Origin: a virus
IMG/VR virus record: IMGVR_UViG_3300010391_000080
Coordinates: 1 to 23,098 of that record
Direction: 5' to 3' (one strand)
DNA length: 23,098 nucleotides
Part shown: positions 6,276 through 13,301 of the stretch, piece after piece
How the letters are laid out: each line of letters opens with the position of its first letter
Numbering within the stretch: the first letter of the stretch is position 1
Made by a program: the position numbers and the translations under genes
Notes under the pieces: generated by a model
What the model was told of the DNA's origin: nothing
Seen by the model: only the letters and a program-made list of their open reading frames with translations
Databases searched by the model: none

Positions 6276-6303
6276 GTAGGGGCGATTCATGAATCGCCCC
6301 TAC
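6276..6303. repeat. 28-bp perfect palindrome (GTAGGGGCGATTC class REP-like element)
   Basis: Bases 6276-6303 read the same on both strands: GTAGGGGCGATTCA followed by its exact complement. The GTAGGGGCG...CGCCCCTAC form is a very common intergenic palindrome in many environmental bacteria and is of the type mobilised by REP-associated Y1 transposases. No T run follows it. It lies directly after the capsid gene. Confidence 0.85.
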
Positions 6304-6329
6304 GACTAGCGTTTATCAGGAGGTCTGCG

Positions 6330-6608
6330 ATGAGCGAAATCACGGCGACGATTCCGAGAGCCGTCGGGCTGGACGCCACCAACTGGATGAAGGTCCAATT
6401 CACCGACTCGGGGAACGTGCTCCTGCAGTGCCGGAGCGACGTGGATGTGTACCTGGCGAACCAGGCGAACCCCGGCGGGGCGTACTGGACGATCAAGGCC
6501 GGGAATTCCCTGGTGCTGGGGATAAATACCCCTGATTTCGAGCTCTGGGCGAAGGCTGCATCCGGGCCGGTGGAGCTGGAGATCCTGTACCTCAGCCCGG
6601 GAGCATAG
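6330..6608 (+). CDS. Small virion-associated protein, unknown
   Basis: A 92-aa protein with a clear start (CAGGAGGT before ATG 6330). It has no signal peptide and no membrane segment. The strand pattern (WMKVQFTDSGNVLLQCRSDV, DVYLANQANPGGAYWTIKAGN, FELWAKAASGPVELEILYL) predicts one small beta-sandwich, reminiscent of small phage head or fibre-associated domains that resemble carbohydrate-binding folds. It follows the capsid gene and precedes the three exported proteins. A head-surface or structural role is likely from context only; I do not recognise the family. Confidence 0.6.
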   Translation: MSEITATIPRAVGLDATNWMKVQFTDSGNVLLQCRSDVDVYLANQANPGGAYWTIKAGNSLVLGINTPDFELWAKAASGPVELEILYLSPGA

Positions 6609-6647
6609 CAAAATTGCGGAATCCGGATTGAAACGTAGGAGAAGAAC

Positions 6648-8030
6648 ATGAAAAAGGTCCTTTTCATCCTGCTCCTCATCTTTATGCTGGTTCCGGAGCC
6701 CGGGCAGGGGCAAGGTCTGGGCGTAAGTGGGACCCCATCCCTGACTGTCGAGGAAATAGACGGGGCTCCTTCCATCCGGCCTGTGAGGAAGGTGCAGGTA
6801 CCTAACGGGTCCCTGAGCGACCAGGGAAACGGGATCGTCCGGCTAACTATTTCCGGAACCGGAGACGTCCAAGGACCGGCCACGAACCATGACGGATATG
6901 TCCCCCAGTGGAACGGGGCCGACTCCAAGACTTTGAAGGACGGGATTCCGTTTTCCGCAAATGGGATCACCCTGATGGGCGAGACCTTTGCCCAGATGCT
7001 GACCTCCATCGGGGCGGCGGCGGCCGCGCATGGTCATTCCGGCGTTTACCAACCGGCGGCCGCAAATCTGACCACTTGGGCGGGGATTGCTCCTACGGCC
7101 AACGGACAGACCTTGATGGGCGAGACCTTTGCCCAGATGCTGACCTCCATCGGGGCGGCGGCGGCTTCTCATGCCCACGCGGCCACGGACCTTACCTCCG
7201 GGGCGCTGGCCTCCGTGGACCGGCTGCCGGCGCTGGCCCAGTATTATTTTTGGATCGGCAACGCATCCGGGAGGCCGGAGGCCACGAATTCGCTGCCCAT
7301 CGGATACATCCGGTCCGGCGTTAAATACTGCGACGCGGCCGACGCGACGAAGTGCTTTCAGTTCGGGCTCTCCGGCATCAGCACGGAGACGACCCGGACG
7401 ATCACCGTGCCCAACAGGGCGTTCACTTTTGATTACCTGACCACGGCGACGGAGACAAACATCACCGGCATCCTTAAAGGAACTGGTTCTCTTGTCGCGG
7501 CGGCATCTGCGGGAACGGACTATCCCGGCTTGGCTTCGACCAACGCCTTCACCGGGGCGAACACGGTGGGGGATACCTCTTCCAACAACCTCCAGAAGGT
7601 CATCCTCCAAAAAGCCACCTCGATGGCCGATCACGCCTGGCAGGGGACCGCCATCCTGGGGACGGCGGGGGAGAACCTGGCCCAGGGAGATATCGTCTAT
7701 AAGAAGTACAATGCCTCGGCCTGGAAATATTACAAATACGACTGCGACGGGACGGGTAAGCTGATCCATCCCAGCGGGATCGCCACGGCGGCGATCAGCT
7801 CGGCGGCGGACGGGGTGATTTTGATCAAAGGGGTCATGAGGGACGACACCTGGAATATCACCTCTCCGGCGGACGGGCCTACGGAGGTCTGTGCGAGCGA
7901 GACGGCCGGGGGGGTACAGCTTTGCAGCGGGTATACGCCGGGGACCGGGGACCAGGTGGTGGTGGTCGGGCTTTTGGTGGGGACCAACGTGATAGAGACG
8001 GCATTTGGGTACACCTGGGTGGAGAAGTAG
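6648..8030 (+). CDS. Exported fibre-like protein with internal duplication
   Basis: A 460-aa protein beginning with a textbook Sec signal peptide (MKKVLFILLLIFMLVPEPG, then QGQG). After it come fibre-like repeats: the 17-residue block MGETFAQMLTSIGAAAA occurs at residues about 109 and 156, each followed by an Ala/His run (HGHSG, HAHAA). Next is LPALAQYYFWIGNASGRPEA, then a beta region. The C-terminal 130 residues (GDIVYKKYNASAWKYYKYD ... GDQVVVVGLLVGTN) resemble the fibre/head-fibre domain also seen in the gene at 22187. The body therefore looks like a phage appendage, but the N-terminus directs export, unlike normal virion proteins assembled in the cytoplasm. It is first of three such genes. 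Possible roles are a surface adhesin or lysogenic conversion factor, or a virion part added outside. Function is inferred. Confidence 0.7.
   Translation: MKKVLFILLLIFMLVPEPGQGQGLGVSGTPSLTVEEIDGAPSIRPVRKVQVPNGSLSDQGNGIVRLTISGTGDVQGPATNHDGYVPQWNGADSKTLKDGIPFSANGITLMGETFAQMLTSIGAAAAAHGHSGVYQPAAANLTTWAGIAPTANGQTLMGETFAQMLTSIGAAAASHAHAATDLTSGALASVDRLPALAQYYFWIGNASGRPEATNSLPIGYIRSGVKYCDAADATKCFQFGLSGISTETTRTITVPNRAFTFDYLTTATETNITGILKGTGSLVAAASAGTDYPGLASTNAFTGANTVGDTSSNNLQKVILQKATSMADHAWQGTAILGTAGENLAQGDIVYKKYNASAWKYYKYDCDGTGKLIHPSGIATAAISSAADGVILIKGVMRDDTWNITSPADGPTEVCASETAGGVQLCSGYTPGTGDQVVVVGLLVGTNVIETAFGYTWVEK
6973..7165 (+). repeat. Identical 52-bp direct repeat inside fibre-like gene
   Basis: Bases 6973-7024 and 7114-7165 are identical; the offset is 141 nt, or 47 codons. 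Flanking codons have diverged although the protein repeat extends further. Perfect identity at DNA level points to a recent duplication or gene conversion. Confidence 0.85.
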
Positions 8031-8031
8031 A

Positions 8032-8823
8032 ATGCGAAAAATTTTCCTCGTTGCGCTGGCCTTTTTGCTGATTCCGGCTGTCTGCCTGGGGCAGAAGGTG
8101 GATGGGGTTTCCTCGCCGGCGAAGGTAGGTGGGGTGGCCGGTCCGGCGAAGGTGGCAGGGGTTGGGCTATCTGGCGCAGTCTGGTCATGCGCCGACGCGG
8201 GCTTAACCTGTGACTCGTTCGACACCAACCCTGGCTTTGATGCCAGTTGGTCCACGACTGGAACGCCAGACCCAGACTATCCCAATTCGTCGGCTTTAGC
8301 TTGTGACGCGGCTAACGTCCACTCCTTTCGAATAAACAAGACCGACGATGGGACGATCCAGGCGTATACCACGCTCACCGAGCAAAACACGTACAACAAT
8401 ATTTATTTTCTGAAGCTGGAATCTTCATCCAACGATACTACTAGACGGATCATGGTCCGTCTAGAAAATGATGTGCGTCTCCTGGTGGATATTAGCCAGT
8501 ATGTGGATGGGGGAAATTACTATTTAGCCATAAAAACGTCACAGCAGGATGAGTCGCCCGTTGAACAGGCTACGTACCAAGTCACTTTAAATGCTTTCTA
8601 TAAAATAGAAACTCACTGGTTGGCAAATCAGGCATCAGGAGGAGTCTCCGTCACGATCAACGATTTGCCTGTTAGTCTGGGTAACACGTCCACCTATAAT
8701 GGTGGCGTGAAATATGAGACGCTTCGCGCCGATGGAACGGGCGCGACCTCGCACTATGCGTTTCAAATTGATAACTGGAAATCCTCTGCCACGGCCCCGC
8801 CGGTTTGTGCGGGGAGTTATTAA
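8032..8823 (+). CDS. Exported protein with LamG/concanavalin-like domain
   Basis: A 263-aa protein. I take ATG 8032, not the in-frame ATG 8005, because it gives a clean signal peptide (MRKIFLVALAFLLIPAVCLG, then Q) and follows GGAGAAG just after the upstream stop. Next come short repeats with the motif PAKVxGV near residues 22-42, like linkers in phage fibres. The body (residues about 60-260) has the strand pattern of a concanavalin/LamG-like jelly roll, including FYKIETHWLANQASGGVSVT, where such domains carry a conserved hW....gG.v motif. That fold usually binds sugars or proteins. Bases 8380-8760 are clearly richer in A+T than the neighbours, which suggests separate acquisition. The gene ends one base before the next ATG. 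The export signal is secure; the fold is moderately so. Confidence 0.65.
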   Translation: MRKIFLVALAFLLIPAVCLGQKVDGVSSPAKVGGVAGPAKVAGVGLSGAVWSCADAGLTCDSFDTNPGFDASWSTTGTPDPDYPNSSALACDAANVHSFRINKTDDGTIQAYTTLTEQNTYNNIYFLKLESSSNDTTRRIMVRLENDVRLLVDISQYVDGGNYYLAIKTSQQDESPVEQATYQVTLNAFYKIETHWLANQASGGVSVTINDLPVSLGNTSTYNGGVKYETLRADGTGATSHYAFQIDNWKSSATAPPVCAGSY

Positions 8824-10236
8824 ATGGTCAAAATTTTTCCCCTAATCTGGATTTTACTCTTCTTTGCCCAGTCGGCATGGGCCGCGTGCAGCGGATCAAC
8901 CCCGACCTGGAGCTCTACCCCGGACCGAGCCTCAATCGCTTCCTGCGTTTCACAGGCGAGCTCCGGAGATACGATCAACGTTTCCGCCGGGGACGGAGGG
9001 ACGTGGACGACGGGGATCGTGATCGATAAACCACTCCAAATCATCGGGCCGGACTCGCAGGCATCGAACGCCTGCAATAATACCGGGGCCATGCTGAGCG
9101 CCGATCCCAGCTTGAACGCCGGCCTGTTTCAGGTCAGCCTGACCACGACCTCGCTGGTCCGTATCAGTGGATTTTATTTCGACCTGGGGACCTTCACTTC
9201 CTATGATCGGTACGGGGTGGCCATCTCCGGGAACATCACCCAGATCAGGGTGGACCACAATAAGTTTAACCGGGGAAAAGCCCAGATCCTAATAGATGGG
9301 GCTGTAAAGGGCGTGCTTGATCAGAACTGTTTTTATAACTCTAATATCTCCACCAGCCTGTTGGGCGGAGCGGCGGCGGCGCAGGGGAATCAGTCCTGGG
9401 CGGACCCCATCGTCGCCGGGATGGACATGGGCCTCAACACGCTCTACGTCGAGGACAATACTTTCACCCGGGATCAGACTCTCGCCTGCGGGAGCATAAA
9501 TCTGAACTGTCATATAGAATCGGGCCACGGAGGACGATTCGTCATCCGCCACAACACCTTCACCGGGACCTGGTGCTATAACGAATGCATTTTGGCCCAG
9601 GGCGATTGCTATGCCGACGCGGCGATTATGACCCACGGGAACGGGAACTATTATAACGGTTCGACCGATCTGCGCGGTCATCCCATCGTGGAGGTTTACA
9701 ACAACACGATCAACATGGTCAGGGTAACTGGCTATGCTTTGACCTTCAGAGGGGGGTCCGTTCTGGCCCATAATAATGCGATAACCGTGGGCATGTATCC
9801 CCAATATACATACCTCAGCCTGATTGAGGAGGAAACCTGGAGCAGCACCGTTTTCAGCCCTCTGCGGACCGCATGGCCGGCGGAAGACCAGATCTTCAAT
9901 AGTTTCTTCTGGAACAACACGGTGAACGGAAATCCCATCGAGCTGACCACCGACTCCGCAACGTTCCACGTACAGGACCGGGATTATTTTCTGCACGCCC
10001 CGGCGGCGACTGGCGGAAAGGAGACGTTCACCGGCAGGGCCGGTGCGTCAAACACCGCCCCGACGGAGGGGAGCCCCAGCACCATGCAATTCAGCTCGTC
10101 GGGGGCCAATGCCTATTACCCCTACACCCCATTTACCTATCCCCATCCGCTGAGGGCGGGCGACAATATTTTACCGGGGGGGATTACGCTAGGCGCCGGC
10201 GGCGCGGGGTCTACATTGGTTTTGGGAGGGAACTGA
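8824..10236 (+). CDS. Exported right-handed parallel beta-helix protein
   Basis: A 470-aa protein whose ATG directly follows the previous TAA. Signal peptide: MVKIFPLIWILLFFAQSAWA, with predicted cleavage after AWA, then ACSGSTPTW. The body reads as successive beta-helix rungs: IASCVSQASSGDTINVSAGD, then IDKPLQIIGPD, VRISGFYFDLGTF, ITQIRVDHNKFNRG, TLYVEDNTFT, FVIRHNTFTG, IVEVYNNTINM and VLAHNNAITV. This N-N/D-N-F/T rung pattern is typical of pectate-lyase-like folds, which include phage tailspikes and secreted polysaccharide lyases. Several Cys residues suit an exported, disulphide-bonded protein. The C-terminal 60 residues are Gly/Ala-rich. Possible roles are a surface polysaccharide-active enzyme or adhesin, or a tailspike acquired with a signal peptide. 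No catalytic residues can be assigned. Confidence 0.75.
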   Translation: MVKIFPLIWILLFFAQSAWAACSGSTPTWSSTPDRASIASCVSQASSGDTINVSAGDGGTWTTGIVIDKPLQIIGPDSQASNACNNTGAMLSADPSLNAGLFQVSLTTTSLVRISGFYFDLGTFTSYDRYGVAISGNITQIRVDHNKFNRGKAQILIDGAVKGVLDQNCFYNSNISTSLLGGAAAAQGNQSWADPIVAGMDMGLNTLYVEDNTFTRDQTLACGSINLNCHIESGHGGRFVIRHNTFTGTWCYNECILAQGDCYADAAIMTHGNGNYYNGSTDLRGHPIVEVYNNTINMVRVTGYALTFRGGSVLAHNNAITVGMYPQYTYLSLIEEETWSSTVFSPLRTAWPAEDQIFNSFFWNNTVNGNPIELTTDSATFHVQDRDYFLHAPAATGGKETFTGRAGASNTAPTEGSPSTMQFSSSGANAYYPYTPFTYPHPLRAGDNILPGGITLGAGGAGSTLVLGGN

Positions 10237-10238
10237 TC

Positions 10239-10658
10239 ATGGCCTATTGCCTTTTGGAAGACATCCGGGAAGTGATCTCCGACAAGGAGCTCATCCAGCT
10301 CACGGATGACGCCCTGACCGGGGCCATTGTCGAGAGCCGGGTCGCGCAGGGGATCGCGTCGGCCGACGCCGAGATCGACAGTTACTGCGCGGCCAGGTAC
10401 ACCGTGCCCTTCAGCCCGGTCCCCGCGGTGATCAAAAAATGCTCGGTGGATATTGCGGTCTACAACCTCCATGCCCGGCGGACCAAGACGATCCCGGAAG
10501 CCCGGCAGGTGCGGTACGACAACGCGGTGCGGATCCTCAGGGACATTGCCGAGGGGAAGGCAAGCATCGATGTCGACGTGGCGCCCGAGACCGGGGGCGT
10601 TTCCTATACCGCTCCGGATGAAAAGACGTTCACCCTGGATAAATTAAAAGGATTTTAG
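10239..10658 (+). CDS. Mu gp36-like head-tail connector (DUF1320)
   Basis: A 139-aa protein of the DUF1320 family, which closes the head after packaging and links portal to tail. Diagnostic segments are YCLLEDIREVISDKELIQLT at the start, IASADAEIDSYCAARYTVPF in the middle, VPAVIKKCSVDIAVYNLHAR and the RYDNAVRILRDIAEGKASID region. Length is normal for the family. It starts two bases after the stop of the exported beta-helix gene (GGGAGG upstream), so the inserted exported cassette is physically joined to the structural operon. The following gp37-like gene keeps Mu order. Confidence 0.9.
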   Translation: MAYCLLEDIREVISDKELIQLTDDALTGAIVESRVAQGIASADAEIDSYCAARYTVPFSPVPAVIKKCSVDIAVYNLHARRTKTIPEARQVRYDNAVRILRDIAEGKASIDVDVAPETGGVSYTAPDEKTFTLDKLKGF

Positions 10659-10663
10659 ATTGC

Positions 10664-10729
10664 AGATTTCAGATGGCAGATTTAAAAACCCGGCCTCAAA
10701 TCTGAAATCTTAAATCTGAGATCTGAAAT
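10664..10729. repeat. AT-rich inverted repeat with ATCTGAAAT words
   Basis: AGATTTCAGAT (10664-10674) is the exact inverse of ATCTGAAATCT (10700-10710). A further ATCTGAAAT lies at 10721-10729. The whole 80-nt gap between the two connector genes is made of such words. It resembles intergenic filler repeats of bacterial chromosomes, and its base composition differs from the flanking genes. The downstream gene has only a weak Shine-Dalgarno sequence. Confidence 0.65.
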
Positions 10730-10738
10730 GGACTTTTA

Positions 10739-11176
10739 ATGTTAACCGTTGCCGCCATCGAAGACGCCATTGTCGCCCAGTTGAAGGCCTCGGCTGCCCT
10801 CCTGGCCGCATGCGAGACGATCGAGACCTACGGCGGGCAGTTAGATTCATTGACCGCCGAGGCCGAGTCTTTGAGTATATCGTTCCCCGCCATCTATATT
10901 CATTATCTCAGGTCGGTATTTTCCGAGCCGGTCAACCGGTCATTCGACGAGGAGATGACCTTCACGGCGGTGATCCTCGACGCAAATCTGCGCGGCCTCG
11001 CGGACCTGCGAACCGGAGCATATAGCCTGCTTGCCCTGGTCAGGTCCGTCCTGATCGACAACAATCTGGACCTGAACATAGAGCCGATCCATCCTCTCTC
11101 GATCGAGGCGATATGGATCTCAGAGGAGATGGCCATTTACGGGTTCGATTTTAAGACCAGCCAGTCGCTGGATTAA
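10739..11176 (+). CDS. Mu gp37-like tail terminator / head-tail joining protein (DUF1834)
   Basis: A 145-aa protein fitting the DUF1834 family found right after gp36 in Mu-like phages. It is thought to cap the tail tube or join it to the head. Seen: VAAIEDAIVAQLKASAALLA, then an ISFPAIYIHYLRSVFSEPVN strand, the DEEMTFTAVILDANLRGLAD core, a long helix ending in RSVLIDNN, and EEMAIYGFDFKTSQSL at the end. The size is as expected. No strong ribosome site precedes ATG 10739; the gap upstream is filled by the AT-rich inverted repeat. Seventeen nt after its stop begins the tail-tube gene. Confidence 0.8.
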   Translation: MLTVAAIEDAIVAQLKASAALLAACETIETYGGQLDSLTAEAESLSISFPAIYIHYLRSVFSEPVNRSFDEEMTFTAVILDANLRGLADLRTGAYSLLALVRSVLIDNNLDLNIEPIHPLSIEAIWISEEMAIYGFDFKTSQSLD

Positions 11177-11192
11177 TGAAGGGAGATAAAAA

Positions 11193-12485
11193 ATGAGAAA
11201 CTACCTCGCCAATTACGATCAACTGGTCGTTTCGGCCAACCTCAAAGAAGCGGCACTGAATACCGAGCAGACCCTGGACACGTCCATGCTGGTGGCGATG
11301 GCGACCATCCTGGGGCTGGACCCTCGGCGGGAGTCCAACGCCGACGAGCTGACCGGGAAGGAAGAGCCGGATACCGTTTATGACCTGGGGGCGCTTACCG
11401 GGGCCGATATGCCTTTTGACAAGGCTCAGTCCCAGCACTTCGGGTTCGGTTATGCCTACGCCCTGGGGTCGGTCGTGGACGGGGCGGCCTGGGGAACCGG
11501 GTACAAGCACGTCATTACCCCGGCCGAGGGCCTCACCCTTCCTTCTTTCACGGCGGCGATGCGAATCGGGAAGACGATCTTCAAACGCCGGTTTGCCGGG
11601 ATGCACGTCGACCAGCTCACCGCGACTTTCGCAAAGGACAGCTGGGCGAAGCTGGCCCTGGCGGTGAAGGGGACCGGCAAGAACTCCTCCAATATCACCA
11701 AGGAAACGGTGAATGCGGCCTACAACGCCACGTCCATCACCCTGGCGACCAACGGGGTGCAGGGATCGACGGCGGCCGAGCGGCTGGACAACGTGCACCA
11801 TATCCGGGTCAAAGTGCCGACCACGGAAGAGTGGAAGGACGTGGTCTTTTCTGCTGTATCCGATGCCAGCCCGGCGGTGATCACCATCACCGCGCCTGGA
11901 GTCGCGGCTACTTTGTGCGATTACGAGATCATCTATTCCCCCACGGCGGCCGCGTGGGAAACATTCCCGGCGCGCGTCTCCGAGCCGCCACTGCGAGTCA
12001 CCGACCTGGTCGTGAAGATCGGCGGGAAATGGGACGGATCAGCCCTGATCGGGGGCCACGTCCTGGCCGAGGAGATCGAGTCGATCGAGCACGTGCTCAA
12101 CAATCAGATGCTCATCGAATTCCGCGTGGGCGGAACCGGGAACTATGCGAACTATGCGGTCCGCCAGGGCAGGATGCAGACCATCCGGCTGAACCGCCAG
12201 GCGAGGGATTACATCCTCCAGCGGAAGATGACCGACAACGAGTACTTTGTGGTCTACATGAAGGCCACGGGGGCGGAATTCGACGCGGCGGTGGTGGATC
12301 CTCCCGAGCCGGCGCATAACTATTTCGTGGAGGTGGTCTGTCCCCGCTGCAACGTCCTCAAAGCCCCCATCTCCGTGGGCGGAAAGTTTCTGGGGGAGGC
12401 TGGCGACCTGGTTGTTTTGCAGGATGACACCTACGGGTCGGTAAAGGTGACCGTGGGGAATAAGGTCACGCAGTACGCGCAATAA
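11193..12485 (+). CDS. Major tail (tube) protein
   Basis: A 430-aa protein, probably the tail-tube subunit of a long non-contractile tail. Evidence is partly positional: after the tail terminator, before the frameshifted chaperone and the tape measure. Sequence evidence is the tube-like pattern ITPAEGLTLPSFTAAMRIGK...FAGMHVDQLTATFAKDSWAKLALAVKGTGK, where strands and a loop recall siphophage tube proteins. It is larger than the usual 150-300 residues. The second half (residues about 230-375) looks like a further tube-like or Ig-like segment. A C-terminal part of about 55 residues contains CPRC. A tail sheath is the alternative, but only one such gene is present and the following genes are of lambda/GTA type, so a tube fits better. 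The start follows AAGGGAG. Confidence 0.65.
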   Translation: MRNYLANYDQLVVSANLKEAALNTEQTLDTSMLVAMATILGLDPRRESNADELTGKEEPDTVYDLGALTGADMPFDKAQSQHFGFGYAYALGSVVDGAAWGTGYKHVITPAEGLTLPSFTAAMRIGKTIFKRRFAGMHVDQLTATFAKDSWAKLALAVKGTGKNSSNITKETVNAAYNATSITLATNGVQGSTAAERLDNVHHIRVKVPTTEEWKDVVFSAVSDASPAVITITAPGVAATLCDYEIIYSPTAAAWETFPARVSEPPLRVTDLVVKIGGKWDGSALIGGHVLAEEIESIEHVLNNQMLIEFRVGGTGNYANYAVRQGRMQTIRLNRQARDYILQRKMTDNEYFVVYMKATGAEFDAAVVDPPEPAHNYFVEVVCPRCNVLKAPISVGGKFLGEAGDLVVLQDDTYGSVKVTVGNKVTQYAQ

Positions 12486-12489
12486 AGCA

Positions 12490-12554
12490 TGGTAGGGCCC
12501 GCTCGCCGAGCGGGCCGCGCATCCATCGGCGCGTTCGGCGAACGCGCCCTACCA
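12490..12554. repeat. Double-hairpin REP-like element (TGGTAGGGC...GCCCTACCA)
   Basis: Outer ends TGGTAGGGC and GCCCTACCA are inverted. Inside are two 9-bp hairpins: 12496-12504/12508-12516 (GGCCCGCTC, loop GCC) and 12528-12536/12540-12548 (GGCGCGTTC, loop GGC). This is the architecture of a paired REP (BIME-like) unit common in bacterial chromosomes. It separates the tube gene from the chaperone gene. Confidence 0.85.
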
Positions 12555-12580
12555 GTGGCGCGGAAAAATAAGGAGGATCG

Positions 12581-12991
12581 ATGGGAGAAAAATTCACGTA
12601 TGAGATCGGGGAAAAGAAATACACCCAGGGGAAGCTGGTCCTGGGACAGGTTCCTCAGCTGCTGGATTTGCTGATGGGGCTCAATCTGCCCGCGGTGATT
12701 ACACCATCGGCAGTCGTGCTCGCGCTGGGGAATAAGCTGCCCCGCGCATTTGCCGTGGTTCTGAATCCCGAAGGGGTCAACCTCAAGGACAAGGACCTGG
12801 AAGAAATCGCGGCCGATCTGGAGGCCGCTTTGGACATTGAAACGGCCACGAAGGTGATCGAGGATTTTTTGTCCTGCAACCAGATAGCTTCGCTCTCCAA
12901 AAAATACAAGGGGATGGCGGCAAATCTGGGGCTGGCGAAATCGGCGACTGGATCACCGAAATCTGCGTCATCCTTACCAAAGGGGACGTGA
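12581..12991 (+). CDS. Tail assembly chaperone, upstream (G-like) frame
   Basis: A 136-aa protein between tube and tape measure, the invariable place of tail-assembly chaperones that coat the tape measure during tail building. It starts at ATG 12581 after AAGGAGG. Residues 1-108 look like the globular part (YEIGEKKYTQGKLVLGQVPQ, FAVVLNPEGVNLKDKDLEEI and IETATKVIEDFLSCNQIASL). The last 28 are Gly/Ala/Ser/Lys-rich. As in lambda G/GT, a -1 frameshift should join it to the next frame, giving about 209 aa. Two slippery words are present, CAAAAAA (12898-12904) and AAAGGGG (12979-12985), both in register for -1. Sequence similarity to a named family is not clear to me; context and frameshift signals carry the call. 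Confidence 0.7.
   Translation: MGEKFTYEIGEKKYTQGKLVLGQVPQLLDLLMGLNLPAVITPSAVVLALGNKLPRAFAVVLNPEGVNLKDKDLEEIAADLEAALDIETATKVIEDFLSCNQIASLSKKYKGMAANLGLAKSATGSPKSASSLPKGT
12898..12985 (+). other. Candidate -1 frameshift sites in tail chaperone gene
   Basis: AAAGGGG at 12979-12985 is a perfect X XXY YYZ heptamer in the right register (codons AAG GGG slip to AAA GGG), six bases before the stop codon. CAAAAAA at 12898-12904 (codons AAA AAA) is a second possibility. After it the -1 frame reads IGDWITEICVILTKGDVTKR, which looks more protein-like than the zero frame there (SATGSPKSASSLPKGT), so the earlier site may be the one used. Confidence 0.55.
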
Positions 12992-13209
12992 CCAAACGGG
13001 ACGCGGTCCTTTGGGGATTTACCTATTCGGATGTCAAACCGTTTTTGAAATTTGCAAGCAGAGAGATTTTATTCCGCGAAGCGGTGATCGGGACCCTCAT
13101 TCAAGAAGAAAATGCCGAGTGCGGTCCCGAGCAAAAAAAGATTTGCGAGGCCCAGTCCGGGGAGTTTTTAGACTGGGCGTGCAAAAAGTGCGAGAAGAAG
13201 AAACTTTGA
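12904..13209 (+). CDS. Tail assembly chaperone, downstream (T-like) frame, made by -1 frameshift
   Basis: This frame supplies the C-terminal extension of the frameshifted chaperone, the part that in lambda contacts the tape measure and tube. From the first possible slip site it reads about 101 codons. The visible part includes GDWITEICVILTKGDVTKRDAV in two helices, then LWGFTYSDVKPFLKFASREI, and a C-terminal Cys-rich tail (CGPEQKKICEAQ ... WACKKCEKKK). The four Cys could bind a metal. A GTG at 12988 could in theory start a separate 73-aa protein, but no ribosome site supports it and the position fits frameshifting. The start coordinate given is the earliest slip point. Confidence 0.55.
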   Translation: MQGDGGKSGAGEIGDWITEICVILTKGDVTKRDAVLWGFTYSDVKPFLKFASREILFREAVIGTLIQEENAECGPEQKKICEAQSGEFLDWACKKCEKKKL

Positions 13210-13291
13210 ACCGCGAAGGCGCAAAGAACGCGAAGAATGAATTTTAGAAATATATTTCTAAAAACTTTGCGAACTTGGCGTCTTGGCGGTT
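13209..13291. repeat. Long imperfect hairpin element before tape measure gene
   Basis: The left arm AACCGCGAAGGCGCAAAG... (13209-13235) matches the inverse of the right arm 13265-13291 at 21 of 27 positions. At the centre, 13242-13263 is a perfect 22-bp AT-rich palindrome. AACCGCNAAGNCGCNAAG words are a familiar intergenic repeat in many environmental bacteria. It begins at the last base of the chaperone stop codon and ends ten bases before the tape-measure ATG, leaving that gene without a recognisable Shine-Dalgarno sequence. Confidence 0.75.
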
Positions 13292-13301
13292 AAGAAAAAA
13301 A

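Noticed and set aside
6276-6303. Rho-independent terminator after capsid gene
   Set aside because: The palindrome has no T run on either side; it fits a REP-like element better.
6843-8255. 470-aa open frame on the minus strand
   Set aside because: Same kind of GC-rich antisense shadow over the exported fibre-like gene, with no domain pattern or ribosome site.
11193-12485. Contractile tail sheath
   Set aside because: Only one tube-class gene lies between terminator and chaperone, and all later tail genes are of lambda/GTA type with no baseplate set.
12988-13209. Independent 73-aa gene starting at GTG
   Set aside because: No ribosome site, and the reading frame continues upstream; frameshift expression from the chaperone gene explains it better.
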